Assembly (NCBI GenBank): GCA_035341855.1
Contig: DAOQWA010000014.1
Location: forward strand, 1 to 64,000
Length of the DNA: 64,000 nt
DNA from: QQVM01 sp035341855
Lineage (GTDB): Bacteria; Bacteroidota; Bacteroidia; AKYH767-A; 2013-40CM-41-45
Direction of reading: 5' to 3'
Both the position numbers and the translations under genes were made by a program. Every line of letters starts with the position of its first letter. Position 1 is the first letter of the stretch. This document shows, in pieces, positions 16,719-26,001 of this stretch. Under the pieces are notes generated by a model. It saw only the letters and a list, made by a program, of their open reading frames with translations, made no database searches and was not told the DNA's origin.

Positions 16719-17996
16719 ATGAAAAACATCATTTTAGTATTGTTTGCTTTATTATCTCTACAGGCACACTCCCAGTTTCAATTGAATGGGGAACTCAGGC
16801 CAAGGTTGGAAAATAGACATGGCTACCAAACTTTAGCCGACAGTCTTGACAACTCTGCCACCTTTATCAGTCAAAGAACAAGATTATCTGCCTTTTACCA
16901 AAAGGACCAGCTTAAAACCGGCATTTCAATTCAAGATGTGCGTACATGGGGTAGCCAGTCGCAGCTCAATGCGACAGATGGTTTATTGTCAATCCATGAA
17001 GCCTGGTTCGAATATAAACTGATAAAAAATCTATCCCTTAAGGCCGGACGCCAGGAATTGGTCTATAACGATCACCGTATTTTCGGTAACACGGATTGGG
17101 GTAATCAAGGCAGATCGCATGATTTGATGCTTGTAAAGTTTAACGATAGTACCTGGACCGTCCATACGGGATTTGCATTCAATCAGGATAAAGAACAGTT
17201 AAATACAACCAGATATACGGTTACAAATAGTTATAAGGCAATGCAGTTTTTATGGATAAATAAGAAAATCAATAAAATCGATGCTAGCTTACTTTTTGTA
17301 AATAATGGAATTCAGTCACCATTGACGAAAGCCGGAATTCGCTATAATCAAGTTACCGGTGTTCATCTCGAATATAACACCAATCAAAACAATCTGGTGA
17401 TCAAGGGATATTATCAGAGTGGTCATGACGGTTCTATCAACCGGAAAAATATAAGTGCATTTTTAGGCGGACTTGAATATAATTATAAAACAAATAAAAA
17501 TATTTCGCTGGCAATAGGTTTCGAGCATTTATGCGGACAGAGCCAAACTGATACATCGAAATCTTATACTAATATGGTTCACTATTTTACTCCACTTTAT
17601 GGAACCGGCCACAAGTTCAACGGTTACATGGATTATTTTTATGCAGGAAATTCGCATGGAAATGTTGGATTAAGAGATTTTTACTTGCGATTTAAGTTTC
17701 AAAGAGAAAAGTTTTTCATTTTTATTGAACCCCATTATTTTATGTCTGCTGCTAATGTATTGGATAATAAGTATCTAATAGAAACCGGACAGGTAAGATC
17801 AATGGAAAAGAACCTTGGAACTGAAATTGATCTTTCAATTGGTTATTCTCCTTCAAAATTGATTAGTTTTAAAGCCGGATATTCTCAGATGTTTGGTACT
17901 TCAACATTAGAAACGATCAAGGGGGGAGATAAAGATGAAATTAATAACTGGGCTTATTTTATGATCACTGTTAAGCCGGAGTTTATTGTAAAATAA
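16719..17996 (+). CDS. Outer-membrane porin, alginate-export family
   Basis: This is a 425-residue protein with a cleavable signal (MKNIILVLFALLSLQAHSQ) and an all-beta body with alternating hydrophobic residues. The stretch LNGELRPRLENRHGY and later LKAGRQELVYNDHRIFGN are typical of alginate-export-type outer-membrane barrels. The end, EFIVK, fits a last barrel strand less well than a C-terminal Phe, but that is common in this phylum. It is the first gene of a four-gene operon, 15 nt before the nitrite reductase, so it probably passes a substrate or ion linked to nitrite respiration. What it carries is not known. Confidence 0.83.
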   Translation: MKNIILVLFALLSLQAHSQFQLNGELRPRLENRHGYQTLADSLDNSATFISQRTRLSAFYQKDQLKTGISIQDVRTWGSQSQLNATDGLLSIHEAWFEYKLIKNLSLKAGRQELVYNDHRIFGNTDWGNQGRSHDLMLVKFNDSTWTVHTGFAFNQDKEQLNTTRYTVTNSYKAMQFLWINKKINKIDASLLFVNNGIQSPLTKAGIRYNQVTGVHLEYNTNQNNLVIKGYYQSGHDGSINRKNISAFLGGLEYNYKTNKNISLAIGFEHLCGQSQTDTSKSYTNMVHYFTPLYGTGHKFNGYMDYFYAGNSHGNVGLRDFYLRFKFQREKFFIFIEPHYFMSAANVLDNKYLIETGQVRSMEKNLGTEIDLSIGYSPSKLISFKAGYSQMFGTSTLETIKGGDKDEINNWAYFMITVKPEFIVK

Positions 17997-18011
17997 TTTT
18001 AAATTAAAAAT

Positions 18012-19490
18012 ATGAAAACAAACACACACAGTATGATTATGTCTCTTCGACAGATATGGTTTTTATCAATGGTCGTAATTTTTATTTCATCTTGTAACAA
18101 TGTTGCTGATAAAAAAGAAAACTATCATGCAGATGACATTATCAATATGAAAGCGGCAGGTGAAATTGAAGCAGAGCTGACTGATGCCCCAAATGTTCCT
18201 AAACCACTGGAGTATACATCACCCAAGAAAGTCAAAATTCATTTAGAAGTAATTGAAAGAATTGGAAAAATGGCTGATGGTGTAGATTACACATACTGGA
18301 CTTTCGGTGGTCAGGTACCGGGAAAGTTCATTCGTATTAAGGCAGGTGATGAAGTTGAATTTCATTTGAGTAATCATCCGGATAATAAAATGCCACACAA
18401 TATTGATTTGCATGCAGTGACCGGTCCCGGTGGTGGCGCTGCAGCTTCATTGACTGCTCCCGGGCATACTTCGGTTTTTTCTTTCAAAGCTTTAAATGTG
18501 GGCTTGTTTATTTACCATTGTGCTACTGCTCCGGTTGGTATGCACATTGCCAATGGAATGTATGGTCTGATATTGGTTGAGCCACCTCAAGGTTTACCCA
18601 AAGTCGATAAAGAATTTTATGTTGTTCAGGGAGATTTTTATACACAGGGAAAATTTGGAGAGCAAGGTCTACAGCATTTCGACATGGATAAAGCGTTGCG
18701 TGAAGAACCTGATTATGTTGTGTTTAATGGTTCAGTTGGAGCAAATGCAGGTGATAATGCTATGCAAGTAAAAGTTGGGGAAACGGTTCGTTTGTTTGTT
18801 GGAAACGGAGGACCAAATTTGACATCAGCATTTCACGTCATTGGTGAAATATTTGATAAAGTACATGTTGAGGGTGGCGACTTGCTGAATTATAATGTAC
18901 AAACTACAAACATACCTCCGGGTGGATCGAGCATTGTAGAATTCAAGTGTGAAGCACCCGGAACTTTAAATATTGTCGACCATGCTATCTTCCGTACGTT
19001 TAATAAAGGAGCTCTTGCACAAATCAAAGTTATTGGTGAAGAAAATAAATTGGTTTATTCAGGAAAGCAAAGAGATGATGTATATTTACCTGAAGGTTCT
19101 GCTATTCAGAAAATTCCGGAGGGAGAAGCGCAGCCTGCTATCACTGAAAGACCACTGGCTGAACGATTATCTCTTGGAAAAACACAGTATGAATCAAACT
19201 GTGCTGCATGTCACATGAAAGACGGTGTTGGTGTACCGGGAGCATTCCCCCCACTTGTAAATTCTGATTTTTTGAAGAACCGGGTAGACAAAGGCGCCGG
19301 AATTATCCTGCATGGTTTGAGTGGTCCAATAACTGTCAATGGAAAAGAATTTAATGGTGTCATGCCGGCCCTACAACTTAGTGATGATGAAGTCGCCAAT
19401 ATTTTAACTTATGTTCGGAATAATTTCTCTAAAATTGATGGTATAGTAAGTGCAGCTGATGTAGCTAAAACCAGAAATGCCGGACATTAG
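18012..19490 (+). CDS. nirK: Copper nitrite reductase fused to cytochrome c
   Basis: NirK reduces nitrite to nitric oxide, the committing step of denitrification. The 492-residue protein is a lipoprotein (ISSC, Cys28), so it is periplasmic and membrane-tethered. Two cupredoxin domains (about 70-345) carry all the copper ligands: type 1 H129, C170, H178 and M183; type 2 H134, H169 and H324. The active-site residues D132 and H275 are also present. Residues about 380-470 form a cytochrome c domain with heme motif C397-AAC-H401 and a likely axial Met451. The fused heme domain probably delivers electrons straight to the type 1 copper. It lies in an operon with a porin, a NirV-like protein and Sco. 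Residue roles follow the known NirK family pattern. Confidence 0.95.
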   Translation: MKTNTHSMIMSLRQIWFLSMVVIFISSCNNVADKKENYHADDIINMKAAGEIEAELTDAPNVPKPLEYTSPKKVKIHLEVIERIGKMADGVDYTYWTFGGQVPGKFIRIKAGDEVEFHLSNHPDNKMPHNIDLHAVTGPGGGAAASLTAPGHTSVFSFKALNVGLFIYHCATAPVGMHIANGMYGLILVEPPQGLPKVDKEFYVVQGDFYTQGKFGEQGLQHFDMDKALREEPDYVVFNGSVGANAGDNAMQVKVGETVRLFVGNGGPNLTSAFHVIGEIFDKVHVEGGDLLNYNVQTTNIPPGGSSIVEFKCEAPGTLNIVDHAIFRTFNKGALAQIKVIGEENKLVYSGKQRDDVYLPEGSAIQKIPEGEAQPAITERPLAERLSLGKTQYESNCAACHMKDGVGVPGAFPPLVNSDFLKNRVDKGAGIILHGLSGPITVNGKEFNGVMPALQLSDDEVANILTYVRNNFSKIDGIVSAADVAKTRNAGH

Positions 19491-19511
19491 ATTTTGATTG
19501 AATAAAATTTG

Positions 19512-20315
19512 ATGATACAGACAAAAGTACTTTTATTCACTTACCTATTGCACTCCCTTGTCAGCTTCGGACAAGGGAGTGTAGTTTATAATACACAGCC
19601 AAATACACAAATGGCTAAGGTTCCTTCAGGAACGTTTCAGTCATTTTACGAAAAGAAAGAATCGGGTAATCTAGTTTCAGTAGGTGAGTTTTATTTGGAT
19701 ATTTATCCGGTCACAAATGAGCAATTCTTGGAATTTTTAAAGCAGAATCCGAAGTGGCGCCGGTCATCAGTAAGTAAACTTTTTGTGGATACAAATTACC
19801 TCAAACATTGGAAAGGGGACCTTGAAATTGGGACGACTCAAAATCCCAATGCTCCGGTGGTAAATGTTTCGTGGTTTGCTGCTAATGCCTATTGTCGGTG
19901 GAAAGGAAAACGTTTGCCGACAACATCTGAATGGGAGTATGCCGCAATACAAGATATTAAATCAAAGGAAAAGAATGATACGACCAAAGTTATTGATGTA
20001 ATTTTGTCTTGGTATTCTAAACCCTCCATGAAAGTGATTCCAAATGTCGGCACTACATTTCATAATATGTTTGGCATATCTGATTTGCATGGATTAGTTT
20101 GGGAATGGACTTCTGATTTTAACAGTTATGTAGCAGGTGGTGATTCAAGAAGTAGTGATGAGATTGAACGAAATTTATTTTGTGCTTCAGGGTCTTTCGG
20201 TACTGTAAATAAGGAGGACTATGCAGCATATATGCGTTATGGATTTCGCGGAAGCCTTCAGGGAAAGTATTGCTTACAGAATCTTGGATTTCGTGGAGCA
20301 ATGGATATTAAATAA
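19512..20315 (+). CDS. nirV: NirV-like SUMF1/FGE-domain protein
   Basis: This is a 267-residue exported protein with a signal peptide ending near SFGQG. It has the formylglycine-generating-enzyme (SUMF1) fold: FYLDIYPVTNEQFLEFL, then NVSWFAANAYCRWKGKRLPTTSEWEYAA, then the closing LGFRGA. A protein of this family, NirV, follows nirK in several denitrifiers, and this one lies 21 nt behind nirK. The RGGSW core with its catalytic cysteine pair is replaced by CASGSFGTVN, so true FGE chemistry is unlikely. Its role in nitrite reductase maturation is not established. The start is ATG 19512. A TTG directly before it is out of place. Confidence 0.85.
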   Translation: MIQTKVLLFTYLLHSLVSFGQGSVVYNTQPNTQMAKVPSGTFQSFYEKKESGNLVSVGEFYLDIYPVTNEQFLEFLKQNPKWRRSSVSKLFVDTNYLKHWKGDLEIGTTQNPNAPVVNVSWFAANAYCRWKGKRLPTTSEWEYAAIQDIKSKEKNDTTKVIDVILSWYSKPSMKVIPNVGTTFHNMFGISDLHGLVWEWTSDFNSYVAGGDSRSSDEIERNLFCASGSFGTVNKEDYAAYMRYGFRGSLQGKYCLQNLGFRGAMDIK

Positions 20316-20318
20316 AAT

Positions 20319-20942
20319 ATGCAGATGAAAAATTATATAAAGCTAGTTCTACTGCTTATAGTTCTTCTTTTCAATGGTTGTAAGAATAATAATGATGAGC
20401 ATAAAGAATGTTGTAAACCAACAGATTTATCGGAGGAATTGGGTAAGAACTCCGATGTAGAGTCCTTGTATTTAATAGAGGGTTCATGGCTGAATGAGGA
20501 AGGTGTGCCATTTGAACTCGAGGGTTTGAAAGGTAAAGTGCAAGTCGTTTCAATGATATTTTCTCATTGTGAATATGCTTGTCCGAGGCTTATTGCCGAC
20601 ATGCAACAAATCGAAGAAAAAATTCCATCTGACAAGAGAGATCAGGTAAACTTCTTATTGGTTTCATTTGATGTTGAAAGGGATACTCCACAGAGACTCA
20701 AAGAATTTAAAACAATGGAAAATCTTGGGGATAATTATACATTTCTTCACGGGAATGAGGCGGAGGTTAGAATGCTTTCGGTATTGTTAAACATTAAGTA
20801 TGAGAAACAATCTGATGGGAACTTTGCTCACTCTAATATCATAACAGTCCTTGATCAAAATGGTGTGATCAGAAATCAGATAGAAGGTCTGGGTGCAGAT
20901 CCTAAACCCATATTGAATACAATAAGTTCTTTAGTAAAGTAA
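20319..20942 (+). CDS. Sco1/SenC-type copper chaperone lipoprotein
   Basis: The 207-residue protein is a lipoprotein (LFNGC, Cys21) with a thioredoxin-fold Sco domain. The copper ligands are the C84-x3-C88 pair in FSHCEYACP and H171 in FAHSN. Sco proteins insert copper into, or reduce disulphides in, cytochrome oxidase CuA and other copper enzymes. Its position 3 nt behind the NirV-like gene, as the last gene of the operon, suggests it serves NirK. An additional Cys pair (C31, C32) lies in the linker after the lipobox. It is convergent with the thioredoxin-like gene only 4 nt away. Confidence 0.9.
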   Translation: MQMKNYIKLVLLLIVLLFNGCKNNNDEHKECCKPTDLSEELGKNSDVESLYLIEGSWLNEEGVPFELEGLKGKVQVVSMIFSHCEYACPRLIADMQQIEEKIPSDKRDQVNFLLVSFDVERDTPQRLKEFKTMENLGDNYTFLHGNEAEVRMLSVLLNIKYEKQSDGNFAHSNIITVLDQNGVIRNQIEGLGADPKPILNTISSLVK

Positions 20943-20946
20943 AAAT

Positions 20947-22152
20947 TTACTCATCCATTAACCTTTCCAGGAACCCGGAAAATTCCCGAACATGTTTTTC
21001 ATATAGTGTTCCGCTTGCGGGTCCATTGAAGCCGGTATGTATTTTTCTCACCATTCCTTTTTTGTCAATAACAATGGTGGTTGGATAAGCAGCAATGCGA
21101 CTTAACATTGGAAGCGTTTTGATGGCTTCCTCTTTGCTGGCGTTTCCTGCATAGAGAATAGGATATTCAATACTCAGGCGCTCTTTAATTCTATGAATAT
21201 TTCTGGCGATACGTACCGGGTCATCAGTCTTTTCAAAATCTAAAGCAATAATTTTGAACTTGTCAGCAGAATATTTTTTTGATAGCTCTACATAAAAAAT
21301 TGTTTCGTCTAAACAATTTGAACACCATGTTCCCATAAGCTGGACAATAACTACTTTATTCAGGTATTCAGGGTCTTTCAAAGAAATATTTTTCCCTTTC
21401 TCATCTGCAAGAGAAAATGCCAGTGTTTTGAAAGATGGTTTTAGAAAAACCATAGATTCAGGATCTATTAGTTCTGCTTCACTGTCTCTATGAGCAGTCC
21501 AGTTGTCGTGCCAATGAGATCCGGAAAAGAAATTACCCCGAAGGCTTCCGTCATCTTGTACGATGGCATCAAATAAATATGCATGAGAAGCATCAAAGGC
21601 AGAAAGCCGAAGTGTTGCGCCACCCATTTCACCTTCTAAAAACCTATAGTCACCTGTTGGAGTCAGAAATGTCCCGGTCACTCTGTTTCCTTCCTGTTCG
21701 AATAAAGCGACACTCAATTTGTTTTCCCCTTCTTCTTTATCCCATCGGACGAGCCAGCGTCCGCTGAGGTTATGTGAGGTCCTTTCAGGGCGATCAGAAA
21801 ATCTCCAACCCATGCCCTGTATTGCGAGGAAGGGAATTGTTGTTTTTGTGATTCTGGTATGATTTATATAATATCCATCTAATCTGTTTTCAGACAGTTT
21901 ACAGCGGATCTCTGTTTCATAAACCGGCATTTTTAAAAAAAGTGAATCACCAATATATGAAAGCTCATCTATTCTGATTCGTTCTTCGCCATTGATTATC
22001 GTGGGTATACCTTCTTTCACTTCAAAGACAAATGGTAGGGGAGTGGTGTCATTTAACTGTAACTCAGCATGCCAATAACCTTCCTGAAGTTTTTGTTGTG
22101 CAACAGAATTTGTCGAAAATATCAGGAACATGTATAACAGCAACTTTCTCAT
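20947..22152 (-). CDS. Exported TlpA-like thioredoxin-fold protein
   Basis: This is a 401-residue protein with a signal peptide (residues 1-18). The N-terminal 240 residues are beta-rich and contain a repeat-like section (NRVTGTFLTPTGDYRFLEG). The C-terminal 140 residues are a redoxin domain with GTWCSNCLDE, a CxxC active site, and the cis-Pro segment AAYPTTIVID. TlpA/ResA proteins reduce periplasmic disulphides, often for cytochrome c or copper-site assembly. The proximity to sco and nirK is suggestive, but the gene is on the opposite strand. The long N-terminal domain is typical of Bacteroidota relatives and has no known function. Confidence 0.87.
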   Translation of the reverse strand: MRKLLLYMFLIFSTNSVAQQKLQEGYWHAELQLNDTTPLPFVFEVKEGIPTIINGEERIRIDELSYIGDSLFLKMPVYETEIRCKLSENRLDGYYINHTRITKTTIPFLAIQGMGWRFSDRPERTSHNLSGRWLVRWDKEEGENKLSVALFEQEGNRVTGTFLTPTGDYRFLEGEMGGATLRLSAFDASHAYLFDAIVQDDGSLRGNFFSGSHWHDNWTAHRDSEAELIDPESMVFLKPSFKTLAFSLADEKGKNISLKDPEYLNKVVIVQLMGTWCSNCLDETIFYVELSKKYSADKFKIIALDFEKTDDPVRIARNIHRIKERLSIEYPILYAGNASKEEAIKTLPMLSRIAAYPTTIVIDKKGMVRKIHTGFNGPASGTLYEKHVREFSGFLERLMDE

Positions 22153-22465
22153 TCATTAAATGTATGAAAATTATCGCATTGTTATGAACGTTTAAGTTTA
22201 GATGCAAATTGAATCTTGTGAATGAATCATAAATAGGAATACACTGTCAAATTAAAATCAACAGAATTTAGTTTTATTCACCAAACTTTGTTCAACATAA
22301 TAGAGTGGCTGAGCAGGTTGAATATAATATTCCGGTTCTTTCTGATAATTTCTTATAACGTAAAATAAAAACGCTGATACCATCTTGCCGGTTTGTTTTT
22401 CAAAATGATTCAGAAAAACGATCAGGAAAGAAAGTACCAGCGCTTTGTTAAGCAGATGAATCTAT
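22153..22465. other. Intergenic region without visible gene
   Basis: These 313 bases separate two minus-strand genes. No frame is protein-like. ACGCTGATAC (22371-22380) and GTACCAGCGC (22434-22443) are complementary at 8 of 10 positions and bracket a 53-nt loop, a weak sign of structure. No promoter box is evident. Confidence 0.4.
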
Positions 22466-24031
22466 TTAGACATCAAATTTTATTCCTTGCGCCAATGGCA
22501 ATTCTGTACTATAGTTTATAGTGTTTGTCTGTCTGCGCATATATATCTTCCAGGCATCGCTGCCACTCTCTCTTCCTCCACCGGTTTCTTTTTCTCCTCC
22601 AAATGCCCCGCCAATCTCAGCACCACTTGTTCCGATGTTAACGTTTGCGATTCCACAGTCACTTCCTTCATGAGAAAGAAAGCGCTCTGTCTCAAGTATG
22701 TTACGGCTAAATATTGCAGAAGAGAGTCCTTGTGGTACACCATTATGCAATTCCATAGCTTCCTCCATGGTTTTGTATTTCATGATATAGAGTAATGGAG
22801 CAAATGTTTCATCACAAACAATATCAAGATTCTTTGTCACTTCGGCAATACATGGTTTTACATAGCAACCGCTTTCGTAACCCTCTCCAGTCAAAACCTC
22901 GCCACCGTAAATAATTTTACCATTCTCTTTTTTCACACGGTCGATGGCGTTGGTGAAATCCTTCACAGCACCTTTGTCAATCAAGGGTCCAACTAAAGTT
23001 TTCTCATTTAAAGGATGTCCTATACGAATATGTTCGTAAGCTTTGAGAAGTTTTGTTTTAAAGTTATCATAGACAGACTCATGAATGATCAGGCGACGAG
23101 TAGATGTGCACCTTTGTCCTGCCGTTCCCACTGATCCAAAAACCACTGCGCGTAAGGCCATTTCCAGGTCAGCATTCTCGGTGATGATAATTGCATTATT
23201 TCCACCAAGCTCAAGCAGACTTCTGCCAAGTCTTTCTCCTACTATTGCACCTACCCTTTTCCCGACACGTGTTGATCCGGTAGCAGAAATGAGTGGCACT
23301 CTTTTATCGGAAAGAAAATTATCACCAATATATTTCGAACCACCTGCCAATAGATTAACTACACCTTCAGGGACTTCGTTTTTCTTTAAAACATCTGAAA
23401 TAATATTGTGTACTGCAATTGCACAAAGCATGACCTTTGAGCTAGGCTTCCACACAACCACATCTCCACATACCATCGCTAGCATTGCGTTCCATGACCA
23501 CACAGCTACCGGGAAGTTAAAAGCAGAAATTACTCCGACAATCCCTAAGGGATGGTACTGTTCATACATACGGTGTTTAAATCGTTCGCTATGCATTGTG
23601 AAACCATGCAACTGACGACTCAATCCAACTGCAAAGTCACAGATGTCGATCATTTCCTGAACTTCTCCCAAACCTTCCTGGTAAATTTTCCCCATCTCAT
23701 AGGCAACTAATTTTCCGAGAGGTTCTTTATAAGCACGAAGCTGATCACCAATCTGACGGACGACTTCGCCTCTCTTAGGTGCAGGAATCATTCGCCATGT
23801 TTTGAATGCCTCCTCAGATTTCTTTATGACATTTTCATAATCCTGTTCTGTTGCCTGTTTTATTTTACCTATCAGAGCTCCATCCGCAGGAGAATAAGAT
23901 TCAATGATCTCTCCTTGCGTGTCTATCCATTTGGTACCTGTTGAGGCACCCGGGTTTATTTCTTTTATTCCAAGAGTTTTAAGGACTTCGGCGATGCCGT
24001 ACTCATTTGCAATTAATGTCTCGCTTTTCAT
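22466..24031 (-). CDS. ALDH7-family aldehyde dehydrogenase
   Basis: The 521-residue NAD-dependent dehydrogenase has the full aldehyde dehydrogenase set: SAFNFPV with N172, the ATGSTRVG nucleotide loop, E274 in LLELGGNN, and catalytic C308 in GTAGQRCTSTRR. The length, the closing GGEKETGGGRESGSDAWKIY and the overall pattern fit the ALDH7 (antiquitin, AmaB) branch. That branch oxidises alpha-aminoadipic semialdehyde in lysine breakdown. In Bacteroidota this enzyme is usually annotated so, but betaine or other aldehydes could be substrates. The gene is monocistronic, with a TACCTTTG box 20 nt before its ATG. Confidence 0.92.
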   Translation of the reverse strand: MKSETLIANEYGIAEVLKTLGIKEINPGASTGTKWIDTQGEIIESYSPADGALIGKIKQATEQDYENVIKKSEEAFKTWRMIPAPKRGEVVRQIGDQLRAYKEPLGKLVAYEMGKIYQEGLGEVQEMIDICDFAVGLSRQLHGFTMHSERFKHRMYEQYHPLGIVGVISAFNFPVAVWSWNAMLAMVCGDVVVWKPSSKVMLCAIAVHNIISDVLKKNEVPEGVVNLLAGGSKYIGDNFLSDKRVPLISATGSTRVGKRVGAIVGERLGRSLLELGGNNAIIITENADLEMALRAVVFGSVGTAGQRCTSTRRLIIHESVYDNFKTKLLKAYEHIRIGHPLNEKTLVGPLIDKGAVKDFTNAIDRVKKENGKIIYGGEVLTGEGYESGCYVKPCIAEVTKNLDIVCDETFAPLLYIMKYKTMEEAMELHNGVPQGLSSAIFSRNILETERFLSHEGSDCGIANVNIGTSGAEIGGAFGGEKETGGGRESGSDAWKIYMRRQTNTINYSTELPLAQGIKFDV

Positions 24032-24050
24032 ATGTATAAATTTAATGCTG

Positions 24051-24058
24051 CAAAGGTA
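24051..24058 (-). promoter_or_regulatory. -7 box of the ALDH gene
   Basis: The minus strand reads TACCTTTGCAG, a full -7 match, 20 nt before the start codon. No TTG stands at the expected upstream distance. Confidence 0.45.
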
Positions 24059-24117
24059 CGGAAAATGAGGAGATTTTATACTTTGCAGGTGCAGCTTCCC
24101 AAGTAGAAATCTATTCG

Positions 24118-25782
24118 ATGATAATAAAGGACTTTAATATAAAAGATTCCAAAGAAAAGTGGGGCCTTTATGCCATTTATATCCTTGGGTTTGCATTAAT
24201 ATTACCTTATACTCTTTATTATTGTGACAACCCTGATTCCTGGCAATATATCAGCCTTGCTGAAAAAATTTCAAAAGGCTATTTTTATCTGTCTATCAAT
24301 GCTTTTTGGAGCCCATTAATCACTTGGCTAATTGCCATCCCAATTTTTCTTGGGTGCAATGCGATCATATCTTTTAAAATTATTCAGTTATTAATTGGAT
24401 TTTTTGCAATTGATGCCTGGTTAAAATTATCCCGGAAGCTAGTATTAGATAATTGGTGGAGGAGGATAGTTTGCATTGCCATCATTCCTTATGTGCTCAG
24501 CTTTTCCATTTTAAACTTAACACCTGATCTCTTATTTCTTACTCTGACAAATTATTGCCTCAATTTGATTTTGAAAAATCACGGGCGCCAGGAATTGAAA
24601 TCCCATGTTTTTCTCGCATTCATAGGTGTGCTGCTTTATTTAACAAAGGCATTTGGATTTCCACTGTTCATCGCCTTAATTTTGTTGAACATGATTTTTA
24701 CCTATTTCAAAAGTAAAAATCTTCTAACTTTAAAAGGGCCACTCATTTCAATTGTAGTTTTTATTTGCCTTTCTTCTTTTTGGATAATTCCATTGAGTAT
24801 AAAGAACAATCATTTTACGATCAGTGAGGTGGCAAAATTTAATATGACAAGGGAAGTAGCCCCTCTTCCCGGAAACATTGTACGACTGCCCATTTTGAAC
24901 GGGCCATTACTTTCCCCTCCTGACCATTTTGCATTGAGTGCCTGGGAGTCTCCCGGTAACGCGATAAAACTTACACCTATTCAGCCATTCGGATCAGATG
25001 CAGATTTTTCATATTACCTACAAATAGTCAAGCGAAATTTATTAAGCATTTGGTACTATGATTTTAAAAATCAGTCAGGAGTTTTTTTTCTTATCAGCCT
25101 TCTCTTGTATACATTTTTTAAACCAAAATCATCAAGGATCATTGATTGGAAGTTTATATTTTTAGTTTCGGTGATTCTATTATTTTATATTGGTTACGGG
25201 CTCATTCTCGTTCATACACGCTATGTTTGGTTTTGCACATGGTTGATGATTCTCCTCACTGTTCGCTTGTGGGAAGGGATTTTAGTCAACAAGCTTTTTC
25301 AAAACAGACTTTGGAAAGTCGCGGTAATATTGCTCATTGTGCTTGCAGTAAAACGTCCGGTTAAAGAAATTCTATTCTCAAAAGATTTTGATGTACCGGT
25401 ATTATGGATTGGGAAGGGAATAACACACCCTTTTGAAACAATGAGAATTACTTATTTACACGAAACACATCTTATAAAGACAATTAAGAAACTAAAATTA
25501 GTTCCCGGAGTTCATGGTAAACTCGCTTCGCTTAATTCATTGAAGCCTTCAAGAGATATATACTCTTCGTCTTGTTTTATTACACATGAATTGAACTCAA
25601 AGTACTTTGGTCCCCTTGACCAAAACCTTAGTGTTGAAGAGATGAAATTGCAACTGATGAAATATGAGATCAGATATTTTATTGTGTGGAATCATGACAA
25701 CTGGCGTGCATCGAATGAAGAATGGGTGCGACCCGTTTATTTTAATCCGGATTTGGGTTTAACCATTTATGGACTTTTCTAA
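24118..25782 (+). CDS. Multi-pass membrane protein, probable GT-C glycosyltransferase
   Basis: This is a 554-residue protein with about ten hydrophobic helices spread over residues 18-415 and a soluble C-terminal part. Just after the first helix stands YYCDNPDSWQY (D37, D40). Acidic residues in that first loop are the usual catalytic site of GT-C enzymes such as ArnT and PMT, which transfer sugars from lipid-linked donors on the outer face of the membrane. The sugar and acceptor are unknown, and the family assignment is based on layout rather than on a strong motif. The gene stands alone with short intergenic gaps on both sides. Confidence 0.7.
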   Translation: MIIKDFNIKDSKEKWGLYAIYILGFALILPYTLYYCDNPDSWQYISLAEKISKGYFYLSINAFWSPLITWLIAIPIFLGCNAIISFKIIQLLIGFFAIDAWLKLSRKLVLDNWWRRIVCIAIIPYVLSFSILNLTPDLLFLTLTNYCLNLILKNHGRQELKSHVFLAFIGVLLYLTKAFGFPLFIALILLNMIFTYFKSKNLLTLKGPLISIVVFICLSSFWIIPLSIKNNHFTISEVAKFNMTREVAPLPGNIVRLPILNGPLLSPPDHFALSAWESPGNAIKLTPIQPFGSDADFSYYLQIVKRNLLSIWYYDFKNQSGVFFLISLLLYTFFKPKSSRIIDWKFIFLVSVILLFYIGYGLILVHTRYVWFCTWLMILLTVRLWEGILVNKLFQNRLWKVAVILLIVLAVKRPVKEILFSKDFDVPVLWIGKGITHPFETMRITYLHETHLIKTIKKLKLVPGVHGKLASLNSLKPSRDIYSSSCFITHELNSKYFGPLDQNLSVEEMKLQLMKYEIRYFIVWNHDNWRASNEEWVRPVYFNPDLGLTIYGLF

Positions 25783-26001
25783 GATGTGATTTTGATCGGG
25801 GAGTTCCTGATTCACCTTTTGGATGGCCAACTGCCAGACATTCAACAATATAAAGCAAATGTCAGGACTTTTTCAGTAAAATGAGGCGTTTAATTATTCC
25901 TATAAATTGTAAGAATAGGCCTGAATTCAACAAATCCTATTTCAGTAAAGGTCGTTTATCAAACTGTCAGGAAAATACTCTTTTCCTCATTGCTATTATT
26001 C

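Noticed and set aside
22487..23615. Long plus-strand frames (102 and 176 residues) opposite the ALDH gene
   Set aside because: They are antisense shadows of a well-conserved enzyme and have no protein-like features.
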